Assembly: GCF_012912005.1 (NCBI RefSeq) | Contig: NZ_JABBEA010000007.1 | Location: 62,001 to 126,000, forward strand | Origin: Paenibacillus sp. SZ31 | Lineage (GTDB): Bacteria > Bacillota > Bacilli > Paenibacillales > Paenibacillaceae | Reading direction: 5' to 3' | DNA length: 64,000 bases | Shown here: positions 44,259 through 54,556 of the stretch, piece by piece | Position numbering within the stretch: position 1 is the stretch's first letter | Layout of the letters: each line of letters begins with the position of its first letter | The notes under the pieces: generated by a model | Database searches by the model: none | Told to the model about the DNA's origin: nothing | The model's input: only the letters and a program-made list of their open reading frames with translations | Program-made: the position numbers and the translations under genes

Positions 44259-44747
44259 TTACCGTTTACGTTCATAAAATTCGAATGTATACGCGTGAAC
44301 ATTTTTTTCATCCTGCTCGCCTTCAATCTGTTCAATCAGTTCCCATTCCGACCAGTCCACTTCAGGGAAAAAGGTATCTCCCTCAAAATTCTCATGAATT
44401 TTGGTCACCACAAGACGATCTGCAAGTGGCAAGAACTCACGATACACTTGGGAACCCCCAATTACGCACAGTTCCTCACCTTTGGTTACACTCAGTCCCT
44501 CTTCAATCGTATGCACAATCTCAGCTTGTTGCACTTTGTAGTTCAGATCTCTCGTCACTACAATATTACGGCGCTGAGGAAGCGGCTTACCACCAAAAGA
44601 TTCCCATGTGTTACGTCCCATGATAATCGTTTTGTTCAGCGTACGTTGTTTAAAAAAGGCCATATCTTTGGGTAAACGCCATGGAATCGAATTATTCAAT
44701 CCAATCACACCGTTCTCCCCCATTGCCCATACAAGTTCAATACTCAA
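44259..44747 (-). CDS. dfrA: Dihydrofolate reductase
   Basis: A 162-residue enzyme reducing dihydrofolate with NADPH. Motifs: VWAMGENGVIGLNNSIPWRLPKDMAFFK at the N-terminus (with the folate-binding Asp in LPKDM), IIMGRNTWESFG, VVTRD and CVIGGSQVYREFLPLADRLVVTKI. Length is usual. TTG 44747 has AAGGAGTG upstream at 8-base spacing. It follows thyA by 50 bases on the same strand; together they regenerate and use folate for dTMP synthesis. Confidence 0.95.
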   Translation of the reverse strand: MSIELVWAMGENGVIGLNNSIPWRLPKDMAFFKQRTLNKTIIMGRNTWESFGGKPLPQRRNIVVTRDLNYKVQQAEIVHTIEEGLSVTKGEELCVIGGSQVYREFLPLADRLVVTKIHENFEGDTFFPEVDWSEWELIEQIEGEQDEKNVHAYTFEFYERKR

Positions 44748-44797
44748 GGGTAATACACTCCTTCAATCCAAGTCTCTTATCGAGATTGAACACGTAA

Positions 44798-45592
44798 TTA
44801 GACTGCAATTGGAGCTTTAATGCCTGCATGATGCTGATAGTTCTCAAATTCGAAGTCTTCAAACTTATAATCGAAAATAGAATCTGGTTTACGCTTGATT
44901 ACCAGCTTAGGTAAAGCATAGGGTTCACGCTCCAGCTGTGTTTTAACCTGGTCCACATGGTTAGAGTAGATGTGAACATCCCCTCCAGACCAGATGAAAT
45001 CACCCACTTCAAGATCACATTGCTGCGCAATCATATGCGTCAAGAGCGCATAACTCGCGATGTTAAACGGCAAGCCGAGGAACGTATCCACGGAACGCAT
45101 CGTTAGCATACATGATAACTTACCCTCTGCAACGTAAAACTGAAACGCGAAATGACAAGGCGGAAGCTTCATATGATTAATCTCCGCCACATTCCATGCG
45201 CTAACAAGATGACGACGTGAATCCGGATTGTTTTTGATCGAATCAATGACCGCAGCGATCTGATCAATTTTTTCTCCGTTCGGTGCTTCCCATGTACGCC
45301 ACTGCGAGCCGTATACCGGACCGAGATCCCCATTTTCATCCGCCCAGTCGTCCCAGATCTTCACACCGTTTTCTTTCAAATAAGATATATTGGTATCGCC
45401 ACTCAAAAACCATAACAGTTCATGAATAACCGATTTGAGATGAATTCGTTTGGTTGTTACCAGCGGAAATCCTTCGGAGAGATCATAACGGAGCTGTCTG
45501 CCGAATACAGATTGTGTTCCTGTTCCGGTACGGTCTCCTTTATGCACGCCGTTGTTCAGAATATCCTGTAATAAATCAAGATAGTTTTTCAT
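44798..45592 (-). CDS. thyA: Thymidylate synthase ThyA
   Basis: A 264-residue classic thymidylate synthase, the same length as E. coli ThyA. The catalytic Cys is in [12 protein letters not shown]; other signatures are [63 protein letters not shown] and [11 protein letters not shown] 45592 follows GAGGAG. It methylates dUMP with methylene-tetrahydrofolate, yielding dihydrofolate that the adjacent DfrA recycles. Confidence 0.96.
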   Translation of the reverse strand: MKNYLDLLQDILNNGVHKGDRTGTGTQSVFGRQLRYDLSEGFPLVTTKRIHLKSVIHELLWFLSGDTNISYLKENGVKIWDDWADENGDLGPVYGSQWRTWEAPNGEKIDQIAAVIDSIKNNPDSRRHLVSAWNVAEINHMKLPPCHFAFQFYVAEGKLSCMLTMRSVDTFLGLPFNIASYALLTHMIAQQCDLEVGDFIWSGGDVHIYSNHVDQVKTQLEREPYALPKLVIKRKPDSIFDYKFEDFEFENYQHHAGIKAPIAV

Positions 45593-45679
45593 GTTGTTAT
45601 CTCCTCGCACTTTTATTCGTACTAAACTAAAGATTATTTACACTTACCACTCCGATGACAGAACAACCTTCCGATCGCT

Positions 45680-45733
45680 GTTATCCCCAGATTTTTTTGA
45701 TTTCCTTTTCCAAAGGTAAAATCCGGGGATAAA
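45680..45733. repeat. Large hairpin in the thyA upstream region
   Basis: TTATCCCC-GATTTT and AAAATC-GGGGATAA arms surround a loop in a gene-free stretch (45593-46010). Smaller inverted pieces (AAGCTTT/GAAAGCTTTT near 45767) follow. No T tract follows in a useful position, so this is not an obvious terminator; it may be a dispersed repeat or an RNA structure in the thyA leader. The rest of the stretch shows nothing recognised. Confidence 0.5.
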
Positions 45734-46010
45734 GGCGAAGCGTATGCTTCCGATGCAGCTTTCCTTCAGAAAGCTTTTAGCTCCGCTTCTTCAGGTTCTT
45801 TCTGTCCTCTACGTTCTCATGTAAAAGATTAGTTTAACTTCAATACTAATTGCATAGACCATGATTAGCTTGGAGCCACATCATGACTGATCATTACAAC
45901 AGTGTACCACAATTGAGTTGTTGGATAAAATCAATTCAATGAAACTTTTAAGCATGTAACTTTTCTTCATATCATACACAATAGTATCTTTATTTCTCGG
46001 CTTTTGCTCA

Positions 46011-46048
46011 GAAAAAAAGACGAACAACGCGTTAGCGTCATTCGTCTC
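46011..46048 (-). terminator. Terminator of the pdh operon
   Basis: Minus-strand AGACGAATGACGC and GCGTTGTTCGTCT surround TAAC and run into TTTTTTTC, about 50 bases after the lpd stop. Confidence 0.85.
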
Positions 46049-46094
46049 TTCTGATATACGTATAATGCCGGACGGATCCGAAGCTTAGATGATC

Positions 46095-47510
46095 TTAACG
46101 GGAGATGATGTGGATCGGGTGACCCATTACCAATTCCGCAGCTTCCATCACGATTTCGCCCAATGTTGGGTGAGCGTGAATTGTAAGAGCCAGATCTTCC
46201 AAAGTAGCGCCCATCTCGATTGCCAAACCAAGCTCTGCAATCAGGTTGGAAGCTTCCAGACCTACGATTTGGCAACCCAATACGAGGCCGCTTTCTTCGT
46301 CAGCTACGATTTTCACGAAGCCTTCAGCGTGGTTCAAAGATACAGCACGGCCGTTACCCGCGTAAGGGAATTTGCCTGCTTTTACTTTGTGACCTTTTTC
46401 TTTAGCTTCTTTTTCAGTGTAACCTACGCTGGAACACTCTGGATCTGTGAACACAACAGCTGGCATACATTTGTAGTCAACTACAGATGGTTGTCCTGCG
46501 ATTGCTTCAGCAGCCACTTTACCTTCATAAGAAGCTTTGTGTGCCAGAGCCAAACCAGATACGATATCACCAATTGCGAAGATTTGCGGGATGCTAGTAC
46601 GGCCTTGGTGGTCAACTTTAACGAAACCACGCTCGTCAACGTCTACGCCAATCAGGTCCAGACCAAGCTCACCATCTGTATTTGGACGACGTCCAACAGT
46701 AACGAGCAGATAATCTGCAGTTACTTCTTTGGATTCACCATTTACAGAGTATTTAACAGTTACATCTTTATCCGTTTGCTCAGCACTTTCAGCTTTTGCA
46801 CCCGTTACGATTTCGATGCCTGTTTTCTTCATGTTTTTAGCCACGAGGCTAGTCATGTCTTTATCGAAACCTGGCAGTACTGTATCCAAACCTTCGATGA
46901 TTGTTACTTTTGCACCGAATTTGGAGTACATTTGGCCAAGCTCAGCACCAATATATCCGCCACCGATAACGATCATGCTTTTTGGTACTTCAGGCAAGTT
47001 CAAAGCTTCTGTTGAAGACAGAATGCGTCCGCCAAACGGGAAAGGTTTCAGTTCGATTGGACGGGAACCTGTTGCAATGATTGCATTTTTGAAACGGTAA
47101 CGCGGAGATTCGTGATCGTTGAATACACGCGCTTCGTTTTCGTTGATGAACATGCACTCACCGTTGAAAACTTCTACTTTGTTGCCTTTGAGCAAACCAG
47201 CTACGCCGCCAGTCATTTTCTTAACAACGCCGTTTTTGAATTCTTGAGTTTTGCTGAAGTCCACTTTTACGTTCTCAGCAGAGATACCAAAAGCTTCACC
47301 GTGAAGTGCAGACTCATATTGGTGTGCAGCCGAGATCAGGGCTTTGGATGGGATACATCCGCGGTTCAAACAAACGCCGCCCAGTTCGGATTTATCTACG
47401 ATCAATACGCTTTGGCCCAATTGAGCAGCACGGATGGCAGCCACATAGCCACCAGGTCCTGCACCAATTACTAATGTGTCGATATCGAGAGAAGCGTCGC
47501 CTACTACCAT
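46095..47510 (-). CDS. pdhD: Dihydrolipoyl dehydrogenase (E3)
   Basis: A 471-residue FAD disulfide reductase. FAD motif [19 protein letters not shown], redox pair in [19 protein letters not shown] motif [13 protein letters not shown], and C-terminal [13 protein letters not shown] with the catalytic His-Glu. It reoxidises the lipoyl groups of E2 and passes electrons to NAD. It begins 3 bases after the E2 stop; the operon order is E1 alpha, E1 beta, E2, E3. An antisense open frame here is a codon-bias shadow. Confidence 0.96.
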   Translation of the reverse strand: MVVGDASLDIDTLVIGAGPGGYVAAIRAAQLGQSVLIVDKSELGGVCLNRGCIPSKALISAAHQYESALHGEAFGISAENVKVDFSKTQEFKNGVVKKMTGGVAGLLKGNKVEVFNGECMFINENEARVFNDHESPRYRFKNAIIATGSRPIELKPFPFGGRILSSTEALNLPEVPKSMIVIGGGYIGAELGQMYSKFGAKVTIIEGLDTVLPGFDKDMTSLVAKNMKKTGIEIVTGAKAESAEQTDKDVTVKYSVNGESKEVTADYLLVTVGRRPNTDGELGLDLIGVDVDERGFVKVDHQGRTSIPQIFAIGDIVSGLALAHKASYEGKVAAEAIAGQPSVVDYKCMPAVVFTDPECSSVGYTEKEAKEKGHKVKAGKFPYAGNGRAVSLNHAEGFVKIVADEESGLVLGCQIVGLEASNLIAELGLAIEMGATLEDLALTIHAHPTLGEIVMEAAELVMGHPIHIISR

Positions 47511-47513
47511 ATC

Positions 47514-48836
47514 TTACACCTCCATAACAAGCAGCTCAGGATTAGCGAGCAGCTGTTTAATGTAATTCATAAAGTTTTGTGCTGTTGCGCCATCGATAAT
47601 ACGGTGGTCAAAGCTCAGGGAAAGAGCCATTACAGGTGCTGCAACTACTTCGCCGTTTTTGATCACAGCTTTTTCGCTGATGCGTCCTGTTCCGAGAATA
47701 GCAACTTCAGGGAAGTTGATGATTGGAGTGAAGAACATACCGCCAGCAGAACCGATGTTACTGATGGAGATTGTGCTTCCTCTCATTTCGTTCGCACTCA
47801 ATTTGCCGTCGCGGCCACGAGCTGCCAGATCACGGATAGAATCAGCGATCATCCAGATGGATTTACGATCAGCATCTTTGATAACAGGAACGATCAAGCC
47901 GTTGTCTGTATCTGTAGCGATACCGATGTTGTAGTATTTTTTGTAAACAATTTCGTTAGCTTCTTCATCAATCATAGCGTTCAGAGCCGGGAATTGGCGG
48001 GAAGCCGCAACCAGTGCTTTAACGATGAATGGCAGATAAGTAACTTTTGTTCCTTTTTTCTCTGCGATTGGTTTCATACGAGTACGGAAAGCAACCAACT
48101 CCGTTACGTCAACCTCGTCCATGATTGTAACGTGAGGTGCTGTGTACGCCGATTTAACCATTGCATTAGAGATCGCTTTACGGATACCTTTGAATGGTAC
48201 GCGCTCTTCTTCAACGTGTTGATCAGCTGCAACAGCTGTTGGTGCTGCAGATTTTTTCTCTTCTTGAGCCGGAGCTTCGGAAGATGCTGCTGCGGAAGAA
48301 CCGCCACCGTTTTTGAAGGATTCAACATCTTCTTTGGTCACTTTACCGTTGTTGCCAGTGCCGTTAACCTGAGCGATGTCTACACCTTGTTCGCGAGCAA
48401 ACTTGCGCACGCTTGGTGTTGCCAGAACGTCTCTGGCAGGTACTGCCGGAACGCTGTTGTTTCCGCCTTCTTTAGCTGCATCCGAGCTGGAAGCTGCTGC
48501 AGAAGAACCGCTTGTGTCAGCTCCGCCTTGAGCTGCATCTTTCTCTTGCTCGCCTTGATCGCCAGCAGGAGCGTCGTCTTGCTCAGGAAGTTCGCCTTCT
48601 GCATCGATGATAGCTACAACTTCACCAACGTGGCAGATTTGACCGTCTTTAGCGAATACTTCTGTAACTGTTCCGTTAACCGGACAAGGTACTTCAACAA
48701 CCGCTTTGTCGTTCTGTACTTCCATGATGATATCGTCGTCAGTTACTTTGTCACCGACTTTGATATGCATCTTGATGATTTCGCCTTCGTGTAGGCCTTC
48801 GCCCAATTCAGGGAATTTATATTCAAATTTAGCCAA
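47514..48836 (-). CDS. pdhC: Pyruvate dehydrogenase E2 (dihydrolipoamide acetyltransferase)
   Basis: A 440-residue E2: one lipoyl domain ([31 protein letters not shown], lipoylated Lys in DKA near 43), an Ala/Ser/Gly/Asp linker, a peripheral subunit-binding domain ([33 protein letters not shown], aa ~135-167), a second flexible linker and the acetyltransferase domain ending in [20 protein letters not shown] 48836 has AAGGAGG at 8-base spacing; longer starts lack it. It is the core of the complex converting pyruvate to acetyl-CoA. Confidence 0.95.
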   Translation of the reverse strand: MAKFEYKFPELGEGLHEGEIIKMHIKVGDKVTDDDIIMEVQNDKAVVEVPCPVNGTVTEVFAKDGQICHVGEVVAIIDAEGELPEQDDAPAGDQGEQEKDAAQGGADTSGSSAAASSSDAAKEGGNNSVPAVPARDVLATPSVRKFAREQGVDIAQVNGTGNNGKVTKEDVESFKNGGGSSAAASSEAPAQEEKKSAAPTAVAADQHVEEERVPFKGIRKAISNAMVKSAYTAPHVTIMDEVDVTELVAFRTRMKPIAEKKGTKVTYLPFIVKALVAASRQFPALNAMIDEEANEIVYKKYYNIGIATDTDNGLIVPVIKDADRKSIWMIADSIRDLAARGRDGKLSANEMRGSTISISNIGSAGGMFFTPIINFPEVAILGTGRISEKAVIKNGEVVAAPVMALSLSFDHRIIDGATAQNFMNYIKQLLANPELLVMEV

Positions 48837-48891
48837 CTGAAAAACCTCCTTGATTATGTGCTCAATCCTGAAAACAACCCTTAACTCCAAG

Positions 48892-48927
48892 AAACAACTG
48901 TTACTGCTAATGCAAATAACTGTTACT
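48892..48927. repeat. Tandem 14-base direct repeats between pdhB and pdhC
   Basis: AAACAACTGTTACT (48892-48905) and AAATAACTGTTACT (48914-48927) differ at one base and have a 22-base period, about two helical turns, as for a protein binding one face of DNA. They lie in the unusually long 176-base gap before pdhC. Confidence 0.45.
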
Positions 48928-49012
48928 CAAGGGGCTAATGGCTGTTTACAGTGCAGCTTGCGCCGCGGTGTGAATCACCATACTGCGCCTTGCGGCATGT
49001 CAGATGATTAAA

Positions 49013-49990
49013 TTAGAAATTTACGACTTTGTTAACCGCAGCAACGATACGCGCTGGGTTAGGCAGCCAAGAATCTTCGATTTGTGCAAAAGGATATACA
49101 GTATCCGGACCAGCTACACGCAGAACCGGTGCTTCCAAGTGCAGGATTGCTTTTTCATTGATTTGGGCAATGACTTCAGCTGCAACACCTGCGCTCTTTT
49201 GAGCTTCCTGTACAACAATTGCACGGTTTGTTTTCTTAATAGAAGCAACGATGGTATCGATGTCGATCGGGCTAACCGTACGAAGGTCGATAACTTCAAC
49301 TTTGATTCCTTGTTTTTCGAGTTCATCTGCTGCTTTCACAGAAGTGTGAACCATCATACCGTAAGTAATGATCGTTACATCAGAACCTTCACGAACAACG
49401 TTCGCTTTGCCCAACTCAACAACGTAATCTTCTTCAGGCACTTCTGCACGGAAAGCATGGTACAAGTTCAAGTGCTCCATGAAGAATACAGGATCGTTAT
49501 CGCGAATAGAAGCGATCATCAGACCTTTTGCATCGTAAGGGTTAGAAGGAACAACTACTTTGATACCTGGTGTTTGCGTAAGCAGACCTTCCAGGGAATC
49601 TGTATGCAATTCTGCCGCTTTTACACCGCCACCGAATGGTGTACGGAATACGATTGGAGAATTGTATTTTCCACCGGAGCGGAAACGCATACGAGCAGCT
49701 TGTACTACCATTTGGTCAAGGGCTTCGAAGATAAAACCAACGAATTGGATCTCAGCAACCGGACGGAAGCCTTGTACACCCAAACCTACAGCCAGACCAC
49801 CAATAGCGGACTCAGCCAATGGTGTATCAAATACACGCTCTTCGCCAAACTCTTTTTGCAGACCTTCCGTTACACGGAAAACGCCGCCTACATTACCTAC
49901 GTCTTCACCGAAAAGCAGAACGTTAGGATCACGTTTCAACTCCACGCGAAGCGCATCACGGATTGCTTCTTTCATGTTCATTTGTGCCAT
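49013..49990 (-). CDS. pdhB: Pyruvate dehydrogenase E1 beta subunit
   Basis: A 325-residue protein, the B. subtilis PdhB length. It has [90 protein letters not shown] and, near the end, the transketolase C-terminal domain. It forms the alpha2beta2 thiamine-diphosphate E1 with PdhA. ATG 49990 is 11 bases after AGGAGG; an ATG 9 bases earlier is too close to that site. Confidence 0.95.
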   Translation of the reverse strand: MAQMNMKEAIRDALRVELKRDPNVLLFGEDVGNVGGVFRVTEGLQKEFGEERVFDTPLAESAIGGLAVGLGVQGFRPVAEIQFVGFIFEALDQMVVQAARMRFRSGGKYNSPIVFRTPFGGGVKAAELHTDSLEGLLTQTPGIKVVVPSNPYDAKGLMIASIRDNDPVFFMEHLNLYHAFRAEVPEEDYVVELGKANVVREGSDVTIITYGMMVHTSVKAADELEKQGIKVEVIDLRTVSPIDIDTIVASIKKTNRAIVVQEAQKSAGVAAEVIAQINEKAILHLEAPVLRVAGPDTVYPFAQIEDSWLPNPARIVAAVNKVVNF

Positions 49991-50091
49991 TTGCTTCATT
50001 TCCTCCTTAAACATTGACAGTTCACATTTGAATTCGTACATGTATACCGGGACATTAAAGTCGCGGATGTTTATGCTTTATCGGAAAAAAC

Positions 50092-51159
50092 TTATTGGAA
50101 ATCAGCTTTTTGCTCTTCCAAGTGCTTAGGCGTTTGTTCGAACATGCTGTCGATCAAGCCTGAAATCGTCATTTTCTCGGTTTTTTCCGCTTTTTTGATC
50201 TCTTCATTTACTTTAGCTTTTGCTTCTTCTTTCACACGTGCTGTATCTTCTTCAGTCCACAGACCTTTTTTCTCCAGATATTTAGCGAAACGTGCGATAG
50301 GATCTTTAGCAGACCATTCTGCCTCTTCTTCTTTTGTACGATACTTGGAAGCATCATCCGAAAGGGAGTGAGGACGGAAACGGTATGTTACTGCTTCGAT
50401 CAATGTTGCGCCTTCTCCGTTACGTCCACGCTCAGCAGCTTCCTGAACAGCTTTGATAACAGCGAAGATGTCCATACCGTCAACTTTAACACCTTTGATG
50501 CCTGCTGCTACCGCTTTGTGAGCGATGGACAGAGCTGCTGTTTGTTTAGCAAAAGGAGTTGTGATGGCATAACCATTGTTTTGTACGAAGAAGATAACAG
50601 GCAATTTGTATACACCAGCATAGTTCAGACCTTCATAGAAGTCACCTTCAGAAGAACCGCCATCACCTGTGTATGTGATAACAACTTGTTTTTGTTTCTT
50701 CAATTTGTAACCCATTGCGATACCCATTGCGTGCAGGATTTGTGCACCAATGATGATTTGTGGCATCAATACATTAACGCCATCTGGAATTTGTCCACCA
50801 TGTTGGTGTCCACGGGAGTACAAGAATGCTTGATAAAGAGGAAGTCCATGCCATACGAGTTGCGGAATGTCACGATAGCCAGGACATACAAAGTCTTCTT
50901 TTTCAATTGCAAATTCACTACCAACCATTGTAGCTTCTTGACCAGATACTGGAGCATAGAAACCAAGACGACCTTGACGGCCCAGGTTTACTGCACGGTC
51001 ATCCCAAGTACGGGTAAATACCATGCGGTACATAATTTCTTTTAATTGATCATCGGAAAGTGTAGGCATCATGTCTTTGTTAACAATTTCGCCGTCAGGA
51101 GACAGCACGGACAGAGCTTCTACATCCTCTGTATACACTTCATAAGGAACCTTGCTCAT
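50092..51159 (-). CDS. pdhA: Pyruvate dehydrogenase E1 alpha subunit
   Basis: A 355-residue E1 alpha. The thiamine-diphosphate motif is TYTGDGGSSEGDFYEGLNYAGVYKLPVIFFVQNNGYAI; the phosphorylation-loop region YRFRPHSLSDDASKYR is present. Other signatures are GFYAPVSGQEATMVG and YRDIPQLVWHGLPL. ATG 51159 has GAGGTGAAG upstream. It is first of the operon, with a good promoter 56-85 bases before the start. Confidence 0.95.
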   Translation of the reverse strand: MSKVPYEVYTEDVEALSVLSPDGEIVNKDMMPTLSDDQLKEIMYRMVFTRTWDDRAVNLGRQGRLGFYAPVSGQEATMVGSEFAIEKEDFVCPGYRDIPQLVWHGLPLYQAFLYSRGHQHGGQIPDGVNVLMPQIIIGAQILHAMGIAMGYKLKKQKQVVITYTGDGGSSEGDFYEGLNYAGVYKLPVIFFVQNNGYAITTPFAKQTAALSIAHKAVAAGIKGVKVDGMDIFAVIKAVQEAAERGRNGEGATLIEAVTYRFRPHSLSDDASKYRTKEEEAEWSAKDPIARFAKYLEKKGLWTEEDTARVKEEAKAKVNEEIKKAEKTEKMTISGLIDSMFEQTPKHLEEQKADFQ

Positions 51160-51214
51160 TTTTTTCTTCACCTCAACAAAAAATTTGAATATCAAGTTCC
51201 GCTGTTATAATATT

Positions 51215-51244
51215 ATTATACACCTGTTTCACTCCATACGTCAA
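51215..51244 (-). promoter_or_regulatory. Promoter of the pdh operon
   Basis: On the minus strand TTGACG (51239-51244) and TATAAT (51215-51220) are separated by 18 bases, upstream of pdhA with nothing between. Confidence 0.75.
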
Positions 51245-51415
51245 AGAAATCCGTAATTTTTTTATGTTTCCTGCCGGATTGTATGTATAACAGGGGTTTA
51301 ATATTGGTATAACAGCATAATACATGATTGCGTGTTTGACCTAACCCCGCACAAGGGTAATCTTACCGTATTGCGCGGTCGAATGCAAAAAATTAACCGA
51401 GAAAGGTGACGTTTT

Positions 51416-52150
51416 ATGACGGATTCCCGCTATTTGAAACGTACGATTGTGAAGGAAGAGATTGAAAGTCGCTATCTCGGAGAGAAACGAACGCTCCGTA
51501 TTTACCTTCCTCCGGGCTATAACGAATTACTCAGCTACCCTGTCGTTTATTGTCAGGATGGCGAAGAATTTTTCAATTTCGGGCGAATTGCTACAACAGC
51601 TAACCGAATTATTTTGGACGAAGGAGCCGAACCTTTCATTATTGTAGGGGTTCAGGTAGATGTGTCTGTGAGAACGCAGGAATATGCTCCATTTGGAGAT
51701 CGGTTCAAGGCATATACCGCTTGCTTCGCTGAAGAGATTATTCCCTATATAGAAGAGAAATATCCTGTGCGTCGTTCTCCGCAGGAACGTGTTCTTGCCG
51801 GAGACTCGCTCGGTGGCAGTGTTTCGCTTCATCTTGCTCTGTTATATCCTGATCTGTTCACACGTGTCATTAGCATGTCTGGTGCCTTCTACTCCGCTTC
51901 TCAGGAAATCTATGCCGCAGGCGAAGATCTGTCCTGGCTCTCGATCTGGATGATCGTTGGTTTGCAGGAGACTGCCTTCCAAGCAGACACCGGTACGTAT
52001 GATTTTGTACAATTGAACCGGGATACCCGTGATTTGCTGGAAAAACGAGGTGCTCTCGTCTCCTACCAGGAGAAAGACGGGAACCACCAATGGGGTTTTT
52101 GGCAAAATGAATTGCCAGAAGCATTGCTTTATTTTCTCCAAGAAGGATAA
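51416..52150 (+). CDS. Alpha/beta-hydrolase esterase (enterochelin esterase-like)
   Basis: A 244-residue esterase. Nucleophile elbow AGDSLGGSVSLHLALLYPD (Ser in GDSLGG near 131), probable catalytic His in DGNHQWGFWQNELPEAL near the C-terminus, and TLRIYLPPGYNELLSYPVVYCQDGEEFFNFG at the N-terminus. This layout matches Fes/BesA-type and esterase D-like proteins that hydrolyse siderophores or small esters. No siderophore genes are near. There is no signal peptide, so it is cytosolic. The ATG has GAAAGGTGA upstream. Confidence 0.85.
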   Translation: MTDSRYLKRTIVKEEIESRYLGEKRTLRIYLPPGYNELLSYPVVYCQDGEEFFNFGRIATTANRIILDEGAEPFIIVGVQVDVSVRTQEYAPFGDRFKAYTACFAEEIIPYIEEKYPVRRSPQERVLAGDSLGGSVSLHLALLYPDLFTRVISMSGAFYSASQEIYAAGEDLSWLSIWMIVGLQETAFQADTGTYDFVQLNRDTRDLLEKRGALVSYQEKDGNHQWGFWQNELPEALLYFLQEG

Positions 52151-52225
52151 ATGGACCACATCAACAGGCGGCTGAAATGCCGCTTTTGTTTCCTAACTAA
52201 ATGATACCGCTTACATATGTAAATT

Positions 52226-52282
52226 GAAAAAGAAGCAGGATGTCCTGCTTGCTTGAGTACTCACTCCTGCTTCTTTGTCCGG
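52226..52282. terminator. Bidirectional terminator between the esterase and phosphatase genes
   Basis: AAAGAAGCAGGA and TCCTGCTTCTTT form a strong stem with A and T tracts at either end, between convergent genes. Confidence 0.75.
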
Positions 52283-52313
52283 CTACAAGTTAAGTATGAG
52301 TTCGTGTTATTAA

Positions 52314-52784
52314 CTAGGCTAATGAATGTTCAGCTTCAATCTTTCTCAACAAAACATCGCAACCTGCATTAACCAACTCGTACACCTCTTCAAAATTGCC
52401 TGTGTGATACGGGTCTGGTACTTCTCTAAGCTTCTCATCCGGAAGCATGTCCATGAACTTGATGATGTCCGCCTCAGCTCCGCCTGGAACGTTGCGCACA
52501 TTATCTGCATTAGAATTATCCATACACACAATGTAATCAAACTGAGTAAAGTCTTCGCTGGCGAATTGTCTCGCTGCCATGTTGGCATAAGAAATCTGGT
52601 ATGAATCCAGCAAGTTCCGAGTCCCTTCATGCGGAGGTTTACCTACGTGCCAGTCCCCTGTACCCGCTGAGTCCACACGAATCTGATGTTCAAGCCCCTT
52701 CTCCAGAACTTTGTGACGCAGGACTGCTTCAGCCATTGGTGATCTACATATATTGCCCAGACATACAAACAAAACGTGAATCAT
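52314..52784 (-). CDS. Low-molecular-weight protein tyrosine phosphatase
   Basis: A 156-residue LMW-PTP with the P-loop VCLGNICRSPMAEAV (C-x5-R-S, aa ~8-15) and general-acid loop VPDPYHTGNFEEV. Length is typical. B. subtilis YwlE (arginine phosphatase) and YfkJ belong here; the P-loop Ile-Cys-Arg context does not settle which substrate is used. Starts 1 base after the TRIC gene stop and so is in the same transcript. Confidence 0.92.
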   Translation of the reverse strand: MIHVLFVCLGNICRSPMAEAVLRHKVLEKGLEHQIRVDSAGTGDWHVGKPPHEGTRNLLDSYQISYANMAARQFASEDFTQFDYIVCMDNSNADNVRNVPGGAEADIIKFMDMLPDEKLREVPDPYHTGNFEEVYELVNAGCDVLLRKIEAEHSLA

Positions 52785-52785
52785 A

Positions 52786-53487
52786 TTAATCCCCCTTACT
52801 TAGCGTACCTTGAAGTACCGACGATGCTGGCTGTGTTACGATGCTCTCCGGCTGAGGATTGACGTTCCCCGTCCCCGATGGCACGAGCGAACGACGTGGC
52901 AGCTTCCATTTATAATGTACAGAACACATCCGGAAGAACACAACGGCCGCAAAACAAAGTAATAGCCCCACATTCGTTGTTAACCAACCCATACCTATGA
53001 CAAAACCGGCTGTCATTGCCCATACAGCATAAATTTCATCACGCAATACAAGCGGTTTACGTCCAGCGAGCACATCACGAATAACGCCTCCACCAATACC
53101 GGTCATTACTGCTGCAACGATAACTGCACTAATGGGATGTCCCATATTTGCCGCGTATAATGCGCCTTGAATTGCAAATGCTGCGAGTCCGATTGCATCG
53201 AACAACGCCTCTGTTCGCTTCCAGTGACCAATCCACTTGAGTGGCAGCACAAACGCAATCGCGACAGATACCAAGGCCAACATAATAAGTGATCCCTGAC
53301 TCCATAGTGTCGTTACAGGTATACCTATAAGTACATTCCGGATAATCCCGCCTCCGAATGCAGTCACAAGTCCAAGTACCAGTACGCCCAAAATGTCATA
53401 TTCCTCTTCCATTGCTACGAAGGCACCGGACATTGCAAATGCGATGGTACCTATAATGCTGAATACTTCAAAAATGTGTAAGTCCAA
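52786..53487 (-). CDS. TRIC-type cation channel family membrane protein
   Basis: A 233-residue protein with about seven helices in two half-repeats, each carrying the GGG-x-x-R/I-R motif: VTAFGGGIIRNVLIG and MTGIGGGVIRDVLAG. This identifies the prokaryotic trimeric intracellular cation channel family (YadS/YvgT-like). It probably conducts potassium or sodium. TTG 53487 has GAGG at 10-base spacing; a TTG three codons earlier is too close to it. The hydrophilic C-terminal tail (last 45 residues) is Pro/Ser/Gly-rich. Confidence 0.88.
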   Translation of the reverse strand: MDLHIFEVFSIIGTIAFAMSGAFVAMEEEYDILGVLVLGLVTAFGGGIIRNVLIGIPVTTLWSQGSLIMLALVSVAIAFVLPLKWIGHWKRTEALFDAIGLAAFAIQGALYAANMGHPISAVIVAAVMTGIGGGVIRDVLAGRKPLVLRDEIYAVWAMTAGFVIGMGWLTTNVGLLLCFAAVVFFRMCSVHYKWKLPRRSLVPSGTGNVNPQPESIVTQPASSVLQGTLSKGD

Positions 53488-53618
53488 CCTGTTCAAACCT
53501 CACTTTTCAAGTCATCTCCGTGTCGCTCTACCCATTGTATCCGCGAGCACTGAAATTGTGCAACCACATTTTGTGGATTATACTGGTTTGGTGAAAGAAT
53601 TAGGAAGGATGAAATAAA

Positions 53619-54260
53619 ATGACGGTGAAACGGATTGTTATTTTTACAGGCGGAAATCTATCTGCGGAGTTACTTCAGGAAATACGAGATGATGACATGA
53701 TCATCGCAGCTGATCGCGGTGCATTATTTTTGATCGAACATGGCATTCGGCCTCATATTGCAGTTGGAGATTTTGATTCTATTACTGAAGAGGAACTTAC
53801 GATTGTTAGCAACAATAGCATTCAGTTTATTTCATGCGACCCTGTTCATAAGGATCTTACCGATACGGAAATGGCTTTTGAGACAGCGCTGGATCACGAA
53901 CCTTCTCACATTCTGATGTTGGGTGCTACAGGTACTCGAATGGATCACACACTCGCTAATGTACATATTATGGTTCGCGCGATGCAGCATCATATTTCCT
54001 GTGTCATTCAGGACAAGCACAACTACATGACACTGACAACATCCAAAGCTGTGGTAGAACACCGGGACTATAAATATGTTTCTCTACTCCCCCTCACTCA
54101 TGAGGTTACAGGAATAACTCTGGATGGTTTTATGTATCCACTGGATCAAGCCACCATTCGCATGGGACAATCCTTGGGTGTAAGCAACCAACTCTTAGGC
54201 ACTTCCGGTACAGTCACCATCGATAGTGGCTTACTACTGATTATTCAGAGCAAAGATTGA
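53619..54260 (+). CDS. thiN: Thiamine diphosphokinase ThiN
   Basis: A 213-residue kinase that transfers diphosphate from ATP to thiamine. Motifs: IAADRGALFLIEHGIRPHIAVGDFDSI, DLTDTEMAFETAL, MLGATGTRMDHTLANVH and, in the C-terminal thiamine-binding domain, GQSLGVSNQLLG. Length is usual. The ATG follows GAAGGATG. It lies 5 kb from the tenI-thiOSGF operon and is not part of it. Confidence 0.92.
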   Translation: MTVKRIVIFTGGNLSAELLQEIRDDDMIIAADRGALFLIEHGIRPHIAVGDFDSITEEELTIVSNNSIQFISCDPVHKDLTDTEMAFETALDHEPSHILMLGATGTRMDHTLANVHIMVRAMQHHISCVIQDKHNYMTLTTSKAVVEHRDYKYVSLLPLTHEVTGITLDGFMYPLDQATIRMGQSLGVSNQLLGTSGTVTIDSGLLLIIQSKD

Positions 54261-54338
54261 ATCTATTTGTGTGCTTTGTCGTTATTTATTACGTTTTTGT
54301 AACCAGTGATTTCGTGAAGAAAATAGGTTCCTACACAA

Positions 54339-54369
54339 CAAAGACCCTTGATAACCAAGGGTCTTTTCT
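54339..54369 (+). terminator. Terminator after thiN
   Basis: AAAGACCCTTG and CAAGGGTCTTT surround ATAAC and are followed by TTCTATTT. Confidence 0.85.
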
Positions 54370-54556
54370 ATTTCATCTTTGTTTACCATTCGTCAATGAT
54401 TAATTTTTTGACATTTTTAATTGTATTTTAATAAACATACCCAAACCACTGTGGCGCAAGGGATCACACGTCCCTATCCAATTTCTAGGCTGTTACAAAG
54501 CTGTTATACTCGCTCTAGCAACTTAACGAAAACGAATTTTGGAGGTACTAACTAAT

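Noticed and set aside
46089..51045. Long antisense open frames opposite pdhD, pdhC, pdhB and pdhA
   Set aside because: They exactly oppose well-identified genes, have no ribosome sites and Cys/Phe-rich improbable composition. They arise because these highly expressed genes avoid codons whose complements are stops.
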